The translations under genes were made by a program, and so were the position numbers. The notes beneath the pieces were generated by a model. It made no database searches. It was not told the origin of the DNA and saw only the letters and a list, made by a program, of their open reading frames with translations. A stretch of DNA of 64,000 nucleotides from Micromonospora pisi (GTDB lineage: Bacteria > Actinomycetota > Actinomycetes > Mycobacteriales > Micromonosporaceae): positions 1,178,001-1,242,000 of the forward strand of contig NZ_RBKT01000001.1 of NCBI RefSeq assembly GCF_003633685.1. The letters run 5' to 3'. Shown in pieces: positions 9,346-17,114 of this stretch (position 1 is its first letter; every line of letters begins with the position of its first letter).

Positions 9346-9672
9346 GCCGTATTGTCGCCGATCATGTCGGACAGCAATCAGCACCGACGGCCGCGGCGCT
9401 GACGCACCATCCGGATCTGCCGTGAGGCGCGATCGAGGCCTCGGGTTCAGCGCATACCTTGTCGCTGCACGGCCTGTCCGATGACACGACCTCCTGCAGT
9501 CCGGGCACAAATGTTTCGGGGCGCCCGAGGCGAGCGGGCGATGCGGTGGCAGTACGAGGCGGCAAACGGGCGGTCGTACGCGTGATGTGTGAACGGCATC
9601 CTGAATCCTGGGTGCACCCGCAACGATGCCGACCACACCCGGCGGGCCGCGGGGCATGGCAGGATCGCGGGC

Positions 9673-10227
9673 ATGGCGATCATGGATTGGGACGAGTTCT
9701 GGGCGATCGTCGACCGCGCACGCGAGGGCGTCGACGACACCCGGACCGGCGAAGGCGCCGAGGAAGTGGCGGAGCGCATCGGGGGCCGCCTCACCGAACT
9801 GGGCCGGGAAGCGGCCGTCGGGTTCGACCTCCGGTATGACGCGCTCGCCGCGGAGTCATACGACTGGAACCTCTGGGGCGCTGCCTACCTCATGAAAGGG
9901 GGCTGCTCCGACGACGCCTTCGACTACTTCCGCGGCTGGCTCGTCGCGCAGGGCCGCAGCACCTGGGAGCGGGCACTGCGGGATCCGGACACGCTCGCCG
10001 AACTCGGCATCGATTCCGACGACGACTTCCTCGAGTGCGAGGACATGCTCGGCGTCGGGCGAGCGGCGTTCGACGAGGACGAGGACTTCTACGCCGCCCT
10101 CGACGCGGCGCGCGCCGAGCTGCCCGCAGACACATTCAACGGGCCGCTACTCGGCGACGACTTCGATCACGATGACGACAGCGAGGTGCGCACCCGCTAC
10201 CCCCGCCTGGCCGAGATCTACCTCTAG
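9673..10227 (+). CDS. DUF4240 domain protein
   Basis: A 184-residue acidic soluble protein. MDWDEFWAIVDRARE at the N-terminus, NLWGAAYLMKGGCSDDAFDYFRGWLVAQGR in the middle (two adjoining stretches) and the DPDTLAELG segment are typical of DUF4240. The family has no settled biochemical role. I take the ATG at 9673 rather than an in-frame start 84 bases upstream because the family begins at this point. Its stop overlaps by a few bases the stop of a gene fragment on the other strand. Confidence 0.85.
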   Translation: MAIMDWDEFWAIVDRAREGVDDTRTGEGAEEVAERIGGRLTELGREAAVGFDLRYDALAAESYDWNLWGAAYLMKGGCSDDAFDYFRGWLVAQGRSTWERALRDPDTLAELGIDSDDDFLECEDMLGVGRAAFDEDEDFYAALDAARAELPADTFNGPLLGDDFDHDDDSEVRTRYPRLAEIYL

Positions 10228-10330
10228 TCCGAGGACGGCGGCACGTCCAGGTCCATGTCGTCCGGGATGCCCTCGCACGGCACACCCTGGACTTCGTCGG
10301 CGTGGGCGACCAGGTACGCCCGCGTCCTAG
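10224..10330 (-). pseudogene. C-terminal fragment of a gene cut by an IS element
   Basis: On the minus strand this reads as a coherent protein tail, AYLVAHADEVQGVPCEGIP followed by about 14 acidic residues and a TAG at 10226-10224. The frame is interrupted by the IS701-type element at 10331. It continues for a few codons beyond that element's other end (11884-11897) before a second insertion at 11902 ends it. The N-terminal part was not found elsewhere in the window. The family is not recognised. Confidence 0.55.
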
Positions 10331-11883
10331 TAGTGCTTTGTTAGGTTGGTACGAGTTGGTGGCAGAGAGGGCAGAATCCGAGCCAGGTCGCGAGTGTGTA
10401 TTGCAGTTCGCGGAGGACGGCGTACAGGCTCAGTTCTGCCCTGCTGCTTTTGGGTGTGTCAGCCGTAGTTGGGTGAGGAACAGTTGGGCGGCTGTGGCGA
10501 GGGTGACGTGGCGGTGCCAGCCGATCCAGGAGCGGCCTTCGAAGTGGTCGAGTCCGAGGGCGGTTTTGAGTTCGCGGTAGTCGTGCTCGATACGCCAGCG
10601 GCTTTTTGCCAGACGGACCAGTTCGGTCAGTGGTGTGGTGGAGGGTAGGTCGGACAGCCAGTAGTCGGTGGGTTCGTCCTGGCCGGGTGGCCATTGCGCG
10701 AGTAGCCAGCATTCGGGCAGGACTCCGTCGTCACCACAGTCGGGTCCGCGTTGGATGGCTCGGCCGGCGGGGCGGACGCGCAGGGCGAGGAAGTGTCCGG
10801 ACAGTTCGGTGGGCCGGGTCGAGGCGTGGTCGGTGGCGGGGAGCCGGTCACGCCAGCGCACCATTGTGGTGGCTTCGATGCCGTGGGCGAGGGTCAGGTC
10901 CTTGACGCTGCGGGCGGGTTGTGGGTAGCGCGGGGTGGGATAGGGGCCGATCCCGGCGTAGTCGACTTCGACCGGGTGGGCGGTGCCGGGTTGGGCTGTG
11001 GTCGTGGATGTGGTGGCCACGATGTAGCGGATGTCGCGTTCGGTCAGGCCTTGGCGGAACTCGGCGACTTGGCCGTAGCCGGCGTCAGCGGTCAGCAGCG
11101 GCGGGTGCTGGCCCCACCCGGCCAGTTCATCGAGCATTTCCAGGGCCATCATCCACTTTGGCCGGTACCGTTCATCGTCGGGAAGTTTCGAGGCTGCCCG
11201 CCGCCGCAGGATCTGGGCGATCTGTTCCTCGCGTGGTAACTGCTTACGTGTGTGGGGTTTCTTCGCCCCGGCCGCGTCAAGGGTGGTTGGCTGCCGGCGC
11301 AGCCGGCGGGCGTGCGGGTTCGCGATCTTCCCGTCGGTGTCGGGGACGCAGGACTTGTCCCAGGACTCGGGTACGAACAGCCGCCAGTTCAGCACGGCCG
11401 AAGCGGTGTCGGTCGCGGCGTGGATGCTGACGGCGATTTGGCAGTTGCCGACCTTGCCGAGGGTGCCGGAGTACTGCCGGGACACGCACGCCGACGCCTT
11501 GCCGTCCTTGGGGAACCCGGTGTCGTCGACCACCCACATCTGCGGGTCCACCACATCGGCGGCGACCGCGGCCAGCCGCCGCCGTACACCAGCGACGTCC
11601 CAGGTCGACGAGGTCAGGAACTGCTGCAACTGCTGGTGGTCCACACCGAGCCGCCGCGCCATCGGCTGCATCGACTTACGCCGACCATCCAGCATCAGCC
11701 CTCGCAGATACCGAAGACCCGTCGCCCGCTGATCCGATCGCGGTAACCCCGCGAACACCCCAGCCGCGAAGTCCTCCAGCCGCGTCCGTACCGATGCGAG
11801 TCCCTGCTCGTCCACACCCGGAAGCCAAACACGTCCCAAACAGCCCTACAAGCGACACACCGGAACAACCTAACAAAGCACTA
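10331..11883. mobile_element. IS701-family insertion sequence, apparently intact
   Basis: A 1553-bp element with 18-bp perfect terminal inverted repeats (TAGTGCTTTGTTAGGTTG) and a four-base direct repeat CTAG at 10327-10330 and 11884-11887. The CTAG duplication matches the YTAR target preference of IS701-family elements. It holds one full-length transposase gene on the minus strand and interrupts a small minus-strand gene. Confidence 0.9.
10430..11839 (-). CDS. IS701-family transposase
   Basis: A 469-residue DDE transposase that cuts and inserts its own element. IS701-type landmarks are WVVDDTGFPKDGKASACVSR (first catalytic Asp region) and QYSGTLGKVGNCQIAVS, with LLTADAGYGQ for the second Asp and KSRWRIEHDYRELKTALGLD for the Glu region. 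Length is normal for the family and the frame is uninterrupted, so the element may still be active. It lies between matched inverted repeats. Confidence 0.92.
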   Translation of the reverse strand: MGRVWLPGVDEQGLASVRTRLEDFAAGVFAGLPRSDQRATGLRYLRGLMLDGRRKSMQPMARRLGVDHQQLQQFLTSSTWDVAGVRRRLAAVAADVVDPQMWVVDDTGFPKDGKASACVSRQYSGTLGKVGNCQIAVSIHAATDTASAVLNWRLFVPESWDKSCVPDTDGKIANPHARRLRRQPTTLDAAGAKKPHTRKQLPREEQIAQILRRRAASKLPDDERYRPKWMMALEMLDELAGWGQHPPLLTADAGYGQVAEFRQGLTERDIRYIVATTSTTTAQPGTAHPVEVDYAGIGPYPTPRYPQPARSVKDLTLAHGIEATTMVRWRDRLPATDHASTRPTELSGHFLALRVRPAGRAIQRGPDCGDDGVLPECWLLAQWPPGQDEPTDYWLSDLPSTTPLTELVRLAKSRWRIEHDYRELKTALGLDHFEGRSWIGWHRHVTLATAAQLFLTQLRLTHPKAAGQN

Positions 11884-11901
11884 CTAGGTCCGCCGCTCTA
11901 G

Positions 11902-13388
11902 TACTCCAGCCGCGTTTGGCGAATTGAGCGTTCTCGCAGCTCAGTACCGGTTCTAGCTCGGCGAGCGAAGACGAAGCTACCAGATGCGCGTCGATGTCCC
12001 CTGCGGGAAGTCTGAGTGCTGTCGCACGGCGTGTCTGCTGCCACTGTTCGAGGATCAGTCATCTTCTCTGCTTGTGTTGATCGATGAGTTTGCCGGTTGG
12101 TCGTCGGGTCTGGATGACCTGGTGGCACGGTTCGCCCACCGGTTCGGGCGGGCTGAGCCTCGGCGGCAGGCCCGTAGTTACCTGCTCGGACTCTTGTCGC
12201 CCCTGGCCGACAAGAACGGCTGGACCCTCGCGGAGGCCGCCGGGGACAAGACCCCGGACCGGATGCAACGGCTGCTGAACAAAGCCGAATGGGATGCGGA
12301 CGCTGTCCGCGACGACCTGCGTGGTTACGTCAGTGACCAGTTGGGCGCACCCGACGGTGTGCTGGTGGTCGATGAGACCGGGTTTCTGAAGAAGGGTGTG
12401 AAGTCGGCCGGGGTGCAACGTCAGTACTCGGGCACCGCCGGGCGGACCGAGAACTGCCAACTCGGGGTGTTTCTGGCCTACGCCACCTCGAATGGCCGCA
12501 CGTTGGTCGACCGTGAGTTGTACTTGCCCCGCGGCTGGTGCGACGACCAGGCGCGTCGCGAAGAAGCGGCGATCGGTAAGTCGGTCGCGTTCGCCACGAA
12601 ACCCGCCCTGGGGCTGCGGATGATCGGCCGCGCCCTCGACGCGGGGCTGCCCGCCCGGTGGGTCACCGCGGACGAGGCGTACGGGCAGGACTCGAAGTTC
12701 CGGCTCTGGCTGCAGGAACGCAAGGTTGGTTACGTCCTGGCCGTGCCACGCAGCCAGAAGGTTCCCACCGACACGGGCAGCGCCCGCGCGGACTTCCTCG
12801 CCGCCCGGGCGCCGGCCCTGGCCTGGCAACGACGCAGCTGCGGCGACGGCGTCAAAGGCCCACGCCTGTACGACTGGGCGGTCGCATCCCTGCCCGACAC
12901 CGGCACCGCCGGGCACGGGTTCACCCGCTGGCTACTGATCCGCCGCAGCATTACTAGACTGGACGACCTGGCCTACTACCTGTGCCACGGACCGGCCGGC
13001 ACCGGGGACGAGGAACTGATCCGGGTCGCGGGCACCCGGTGGGCGATCGAGGAGTGCTTCCAGACCGCGAAGAGCGAAGTCGGCCTCGACCACTACCAGG
13101 TCCGTCGTTACGACGCCTGGTACCGGCACATAACGCTGGTTATGGTGGCGCACGCCTACCTCGCCGTCACCGCCGCCCACGCGGAAAAAGGGGATCCGAA
13201 CCCGCCCGGCGGGGACTCATCCCTCTTACCCTCGGCGAGGTCCGACGTCTCCTGGCACACCTGATCACCCGGGCTCGACCACTGGATCACGTCTATCGAT
13301 GGTCATCGTGGCGTCGTCGCCACCAATACCGAGCCAAAGTGAGCCACTACCAGCGAAGACTCAAAATCCAGCAGATGCGGCTGGAGTA
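11902..13388. mobile_element. Second IS701-like insertion sequence, right flank altered
   Basis: A 1487-bp element bounded by inverted repeats TACTCCAGCCGC (12 of 12 bases). The left flank is CTAG (11898-11901), a proper IS701-type target, but the right flank (TTAT) does not match, so there is no target duplication. This suggests that an adjacent deletion or recombination removed the original right side. The neighbouring group II intron also lacks its 5' part exactly here. Confidence 0.75.
11984..13264 (+). CDS. IS701-like transposase with a 3' frameshift
   Basis: A 426-residue DDE transposase of a different subgroup from the neighbouring one. Landmarks are VLVVDETGFLKKGVKSAGVQ, RQYSGTAGRTENCQLGVFLA, WVTADEAYGQDSKFR and the Glu region TRWAIEECFQTAKSEVGLDHY. 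The last residues in this frame look wrong, while the -1 frame carries the family-like tail RGLIPLTLGEVRRLLAHLI and runs to a stop at 13395. The switch lies at the GGAAAAAGGGG tract near 13187. This is either a single-base mutation or slippage on the A run; either way the DDE core is complete in the main frame. Confidence 0.8.
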   Translation: MRVDVPCGKSECCRTACLLPLFEDQSSSLLVLIDEFAGWSSGLDDLVARFAHRFGRAEPRRQARSYLLGLLSPLADKNGWTLAEAAGDKTPDRMQRLLNKAEWDADAVRDDLRGYVSDQLGAPDGVLVVDETGFLKKGVKSAGVQRQYSGTAGRTENCQLGVFLAYATSNGRTLVDRELYLPRGWCDDQARREEAAIGKSVAFATKPALGLRMIGRALDAGLPARWVTADEAYGQDSKFRLWLQERKVGYVLAVPRSQKVPTDTGSARADFLAARAPALAWQRRSCGDGVKGPRLYDWAVASLPDTGTAGHGFTRWLLIRRSITRLDDLAYYLCHGPAGTGDEELIRVAGTRWAIEECFQTAKSEVGLDHYQVRRYDAWYRHITLVMVAHAYLAVTAAHAEKGDPNPPGGDSSLLPSARSDVSWHT

Positions 13389-13394
13389 TTATTA

Positions 13395-14288
13395 GAACTC
13401 CTAACTCTTTGAGTGTTGGAGTCGGCGCCAGCAGATGATGGCGCAGGCGAGGGTGAGGAAGGCTTCGTGGATGTCGTCGCGGATCTCCCAGCGGATGCGT
13501 AGGCGGCGGAACCAGTGCAGCAGGGCGATGGTCTGCTCGACGACCCAGCGCCGGGTGCCGAGTCCGGAGCCGTGGCCGGTGCCGCGTCGAGCGATGACCG
13601 GGGTGATGCCCTTGGCCCGTAGCTCACGGCGGTAGCAGTCGAAGTCGTAGCCCCGGTCGGCGTAGATCCGTTCCGGTCGCTGCCGTGGTCGGCCGCGGAT
13701 GCCCTTGATCCGTGGCACCTTGTCGACCAGGGGCAGCAGTTGGGTGACGTCGTGGCGGTTCCCGCCGGTCAGGCTCGCGGCGAGGGGAATGCCGCCCGCG
13801 TCGGTGATGACGTGGTGTTTCGAGCCTGGCTTGCGGCGATCGACCGGGCTCGGACCGGTTTTGGGCCACCCTTGAGCGCCCGGACATGGGAGCCATCGAT
13901 CACCGCCCGGGACATGTCCAACTGACCCGCAGCCCGGAGTCTGCCGAGCAGTACCTCATGCAGCTGTTGCCACACGCCGGCATCGTTCCAGTCCCGCAAC
14001 CGGCGCCAGCAGGTCATCCCCGATCCGAAGCCGAGCTCTTGAGGCAGGTACTCCCACGGAATCGCGGTGTAGAGCACGAACAGGATCCCGCACAAGACCT
14101 TGCGATCGTCGAGGGGCTTGCGGCCAGGGTAACGATGCCGGCGTGGCGGTCGAGGTGGCAGCAACGGTGCGATCTCGGCCCACAGATCGTCCGAGACGAT
14201 CCACGGTGGCTGCTCACCCCTCCTCACGTTCAGACAGAACGATCCTTACGTCCCGAGGACACGCCCAACATCATTTCGTTAGGAGTTC
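13395..14288. mobile_element. IS5-family insertion sequence with TTA duplication
   Basis: An 894-bp element with 11-bp perfect terminal inverted repeats (GAACTCCTAAC) flanked by the direct repeat TTA (13392-13394 and 14289-14291). Size, three-base duplication and two-frame transposase fit the IS5 group. It sits six bases beyond the end of the preceding IS701-like element and directly before a truncated group II intron, so it is a late insertion at an older junction. Confidence 0.88.
13401..14227 (-). CDS. IS5-family transposase made by -1 frameshifting
   Basis: Two overlapping minus-strand frames together encode one IS5-type DDE transposase of about 270 residues. The first (start 14227) holds the N-terminal IS5 domain (LWAEIAPLLPPRPPRR, WEYLPQELGFGSGMTCWRRL) and the first Asp in VIDGSHVRALKGG. 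The second supplies IYADRGYDFDCYRRELRAKG and the Glu region TRRWVVEQTIALLHWFRRLR. The switch falls on a perfect slippery heptamer C CCA AAA at 13865-13859. Reading -1 there joins the frames through KTGPSPVDRRKPG, the usual family sequence. This is the known programmed frameshift arrangement, so the enzyme is probably functional. Confidence 0.85.
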
Positions 14289-14652
14289 TTAATGGGTTAC
14301 CGGCTCGAACCTGGTGGATCAGGGCCGGACGACGGTGATTTCCCGAAAGCGTCATGCGACCGGGGAGCTTCTGGGCTGGATTGGATTGCCGGTCCGGGAG
14401 GCTGCGGGGAACTCTGCGGTGTACCCGTAGCAAGGCCGTCAGGGGCAAAGTCGGGCTCCTCCTTCGACGAACGAGCAGCAGTGAACACGGGAACCACCCG
14501 GCCGCGACTCCCGAGCCGTCCGCGTCCAGCGGACCAGTCCGGGATAGGCGCACCGACCGCTGAACGGGTCGGGTGGGGCGGAGCCGCCGTAGTACTCCGA
14601 GCCGGGGAAAGCCCGTGCACATGGGGAAGGGCGGCAGCGGTTACGCGAAGGG

Positions 14653-16122
14653 ATGGATGCTGTAATGCCGCAAGACGCGCCGCCGAACGGCGACGCCCGT
14701 CTGGACGCGAGTCCGGTTCGGCGGGTAGCGGAGATGCAGGCCAAACTTCATCGTTGGGCGGCGGCCGAACGTGGCCGCCGGTTCGATGACCTGTTCAACC
14801 TCGTGCACGACCCGGCGACGCTGATCATGGCGTTCGACCGGGTCGCCGGTAACCGGGGCGCACGCACTCCCGGCGTCGACGGCCTGACCGTCGACCATCT
14901 CGAGGAGTCGATCGGCGTCCCCGGGTTCCTGACCGACCTGCGTGCCCAGTTGAAGGCGGGCACGTTCCGGCCGTTGCCGGTGCGGGAGCGCAAGATCCCG
15001 AAGCCCGGCGGGTCGGGCAAGGTCCGCCGCCTCGGTATTCCGACCGTGGCGGACCGGGTCGTGCAGGCGGCGTTGAAGCTGGTGCTGGAACCGATCTTCG
15101 AGGCCGACTTCGAGCCGGTCTCCTACGGGTTCCGACCCCAGCGGCGGGCCCAGGACGCGATCGCCGACATCCACCTCTACGGCACCAACGGGTACCGGTG
15201 GGTGCTCGACGCGGACATCGAAGCGTGCTTCGACTCCATCGACCACACCGTGTTGATGGACCGCGTCCGAGCACGGGTGAAGGACAAACGCGTTCTGGCA
15301 CTGGTGAAGGCGTTCCTCAAAGCCGGAGTGCTCACCGAACTCGGTGACCGGCGGAACACCCACACCGGCACGCCGCAGGGCGGCATCCTGTCTCCGCTGC
15401 TGGCCAACATCGCGCTGTCGGTGCTCGACGAGCACCTGATGCAGCCGTGGAAGCCGGGCGAGACAATGTCGACCAGCGGTCGCCGTAACTACCGGCGCAG
15501 CCGAGGGTTGCCGACGTGGCGGTTGGTCCGCTACGCCGATGACTTCGTGGTCCTCGTCCACGGAACAGAGGACCACACGGCCGCGCTACGCGAGGACGTC
15601 GCCGCTGTGCTCGCTCCGCTGGGCCTGCGCCTGTCGCCGGCCAAGACGCGGATAGTGCACATGAGCGACGGGTTCGACTTCCTCGGCTTCCACATCCGGT
15701 GGCGGCGTAAGCGAGGCTCGAACCGGTGGCACGTGTACACCTTCATCGCCCGGCGACCGACCAGGTCGCTGAAAGCGAAGATCCGAGCACTGACCCGCAG
15801 GACATCGCAGCAGGACCTCGGGTTCGTGCTGACCCGGCTCAACCAGGTCACGCACGGCTGGGCCAACTACTTCCGGCACGCCGTCGCCAAGCACACCTTC
15901 CACACCCTGGACCGGTTCACCTGGCAACGGCTGATCAGGATGCTGATGCACCGACACCGCTGGAACTGGAGGGCCGTCCGCAGACGATTCACCACGCCAA
16001 CTGGCAGGTGGCTACCCATCACCGCGGACGGGACCGAGCATCGACCGATAGCGGCCATCCCCGTGACCCGCTACCGACGACGCACGATCCCCGACCCCTG
16101 GCCCGCACCCGACAACGCCTGA
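14653..16122 (+). CDS. ltrA: Group II intron reverse transcriptase/maturase
   Basis: A 489-residue intron-encoded protein that helps its intron RNA splice and retrohome. RT motifs are in order: KIPKPGGSGKVRRLGIP (113-130), LDADIEACFDSIDH (185-198), PQGGILSPLLANI (241-253) and the catalytic YADD at 294-297. After a thumb/maturase-X region (LGFHIRWRRK, GWANYFRHA) it ends in a basic tail. No HNH endonuclease zinc finger follows, so mobility would be endonuclease-independent. Frame and length are normal, but the host intron has lost its 5' end. Confidence 0.93.
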   Translation: MDAVMPQDAPPNGDARLDASPVRRVAEMQAKLHRWAAAERGRRFDDLFNLVHDPATLIMAFDRVAGNRGARTPGVDGLTVDHLEESIGVPGFLTDLRAQLKAGTFRPLPVRERKIPKPGGSGKVRRLGIPTVADRVVQAALKLVLEPIFEADFEPVSYGFRPQRRAQDAIADIHLYGTNGYRWVLDADIEACFDSIDHTVLMDRVRARVKDKRVLALVKAFLKAGVLTELGDRRNTHTGTPQGGILSPLLANIALSVLDEHLMQPWKPGETMSTSGRRNYRRSRGLPTWRLVRYADDFVVLVHGTEDHTAALREDVAAVLAPLGLRLSPAKTRIVHMSDGFDFLGFHIRWRRKRGSNRWHVYTFIARRPTRSLKAKIRALTRRTSQQDLGFVLTRLNQVTHGWANYFRHAVAKHTFHTLDRFTWQRLIRMLMHRHRWNWRAVRRRFTTPTGRWLPITADGTEHRPIAAIPVTRYRRRTIPDPWPAPDNA

Positions 16123-16138
16123 CGACAGCAACCGTGGA

Positions 16139-16231
16139 GAGCCCGTTGCGCGGAGACGCGCACGGCGGGTTCGGCGAGCGGCCTGGAGAAACGGACCAGC
16201 GGCAACGCTGACACCGCGCTCCAGGCCGACT
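16139..16231 (+). ncRNA. Group II intron domains V and VI
   Basis: Seventeen bases after the maturase stop, 16139-16172 form a 34-base domain V (GAGCCCGTTG, GAGA tetraloop, GCACGGCGGGTTC) with the AGC triad. Domain VI follows: GGCCTGGAG at 16180-16188 pairs perfectly with CTCCAGGCC at 16219-16227, and the 3' intron boundary is close to 16231-16235 (GACTCAAC). Both catalytic domains look intact. Confidence 0.8.
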
Positions 16232-16236
16232 CAACT

Positions 16237-16645
16237 AGTCCGATGCCCTTCCCGAAGGGCGACAGGGCTTCAGGGGCTTCGGGTCGCTTCCATGTCAATC
16301 CGGCTGCACATGCACCCGCAGGTCCGACGCCTCATAGACGAGCGCAGGTTCCCAGACTCCCCGCCGCGAGGTACAAATCCGGTTCGATCCTCCTCCGTGG
16401 CATCGAACCGGCCGAGCTGTAGATGTGCCGCAAACGGGTTTTCATGATCAACTAGTCCGTAGCCCCGCGTCATCAGCGGCATAAGTGTGAACGGCCACAC
16501 GAGGTGGCCCTCTCTCCCAGGAACCCCGACAGCCCTCACCCAACCCGTAACCAGCGAGCCAACCAATGACACCGCGGCCGGTGCCCCTAACAGGGCACCG
16601 GCCGCAACCACGTGCCCACACGGACACCACCAAGGAGACCCTGCA
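16237..16645. other. Spacer between intron and recombinase operon
   Basis: On the minus strand, a 113-residue frame (16611-16270) reads HLVWPFTLMPLMTRGYG followed by HLQLGRFDATEED. It has a hydrophobic start, but I recognise no family and see no good start site. Otherwise this stretch holds only the promoter region expected for the plus-strand genes that follow. Confidence 0.35.
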
Positions 16646-16843
16646 ATGCCTACGTCATCTCGCGCTCAGCGATCCGCTAACCCCGCCCTGTGCCCAACCA
16701 CGACTAGACCGACAACCGCCACGCACACGAGACGCCCCCTGTCCACCTCCCCTGCCGGCCACGCCACGGTGGCCACCAACCCCACTCCAGAGGACCTCAA
16801 TCGCCACCCTCAGCTAGGTCGACCCTCGGATGGGGGCACATGA
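16646..16843 (+). CDS. Small hypothetical protein upstream of recombinase
   Basis: A 65-residue Thr/Pro/Arg-rich protein of unknown role. The ATG at 16646 is preceded by AAGGAG at a usable distance, and its stop overlaps the next start as ATGA, which argues for translation. It opens a three-gene unit leading to the serine recombinase. No domain is recognised; an accessory or excision-factor role is only a guess from position. Confidence 0.5.
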   Translation: MPTSSRAQRSANPALCPTTTRPTTATHTRRPLSTSPAGHATVATNPTPEDLNRHPQLGRPSDGGT

Positions 16844-17112
16844 CCCCGCCAACCGGACGCGCAGGGCACCGGGAAGAGCAGCACAACGAATCCCCAACAG
16901 CCCCTCCCGTTCTCACCGCGCGACTTGACCCGACGGGCCAAGTCGACCGTTCATGGACGGTCGACAACGACAGACGCCCAACGTCCGCCGACGCCAAAGT
17001 CGTAACCCCTCCCGAGGAGCCACCCGACCTACATCCAGGGGCCGCCGCAGCCCTACTGACCCTCCTCCAGCACGTGAGCGACAAACGCCGAAACATCCAG
17101 GAACAGGAGTAG
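16840..17112 (+). CDS. Small hypothetical protein, second gene of recombinase operon
   Basis: A 90-residue protein with a disordered Pro/Thr-rich N-terminal part and a short helical C-terminus (AAAALLTLLQHVSDKRRNIQ). Its start overlaps the previous stop by four bases. Its stop (17110-17112) lies inside the ribosome-binding region of the recombinase, two bases before the GTG at 17115. Such tight coupling suggests a protein working with the recombinase, for example a directionality factor. No sequence motif proves this. Confidence 0.55.
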   Translation: MTPPTGRAGHREEQHNESPTAPPVLTARLDPTGQVDRSWTVDNDRRPTSADAKVVTPPEEPPDLHPGAAAALLTLLQHVSDKRRNIQEQE

Positions 17113-17114
17113 CA

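Larger units (their letters stand above)
14292..16236 (+). mobile_element. Group II intron, 5'-truncated
   Basis: The element comprises ribozyme sequence upstream of the maturase (about 14292-14652), the maturase gene in domain IV, and domains V and VI downstream. The upstream 360 bases contain the GGAGCCGCCGTAGTACTCCG and CACATGGGGAAGGG segments typical of domains II/III near a maturase start. They are too short to include a whole domain I, and no GTGCG-type 5' end is present. The 5' boundary coincides with the IS5 insertion. The intron therefore cannot self-splice in cis, although its maturase is intact. Confidence 0.75.

Noticed and set aside
14653-16122. Reverse transcriptase as a retron or defence-associated RT
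   Set aside because: The maturase-like C-terminus, PQGG and group II RT motifs, and a 34-base domain V just downstream identify it as a group II intron protein.
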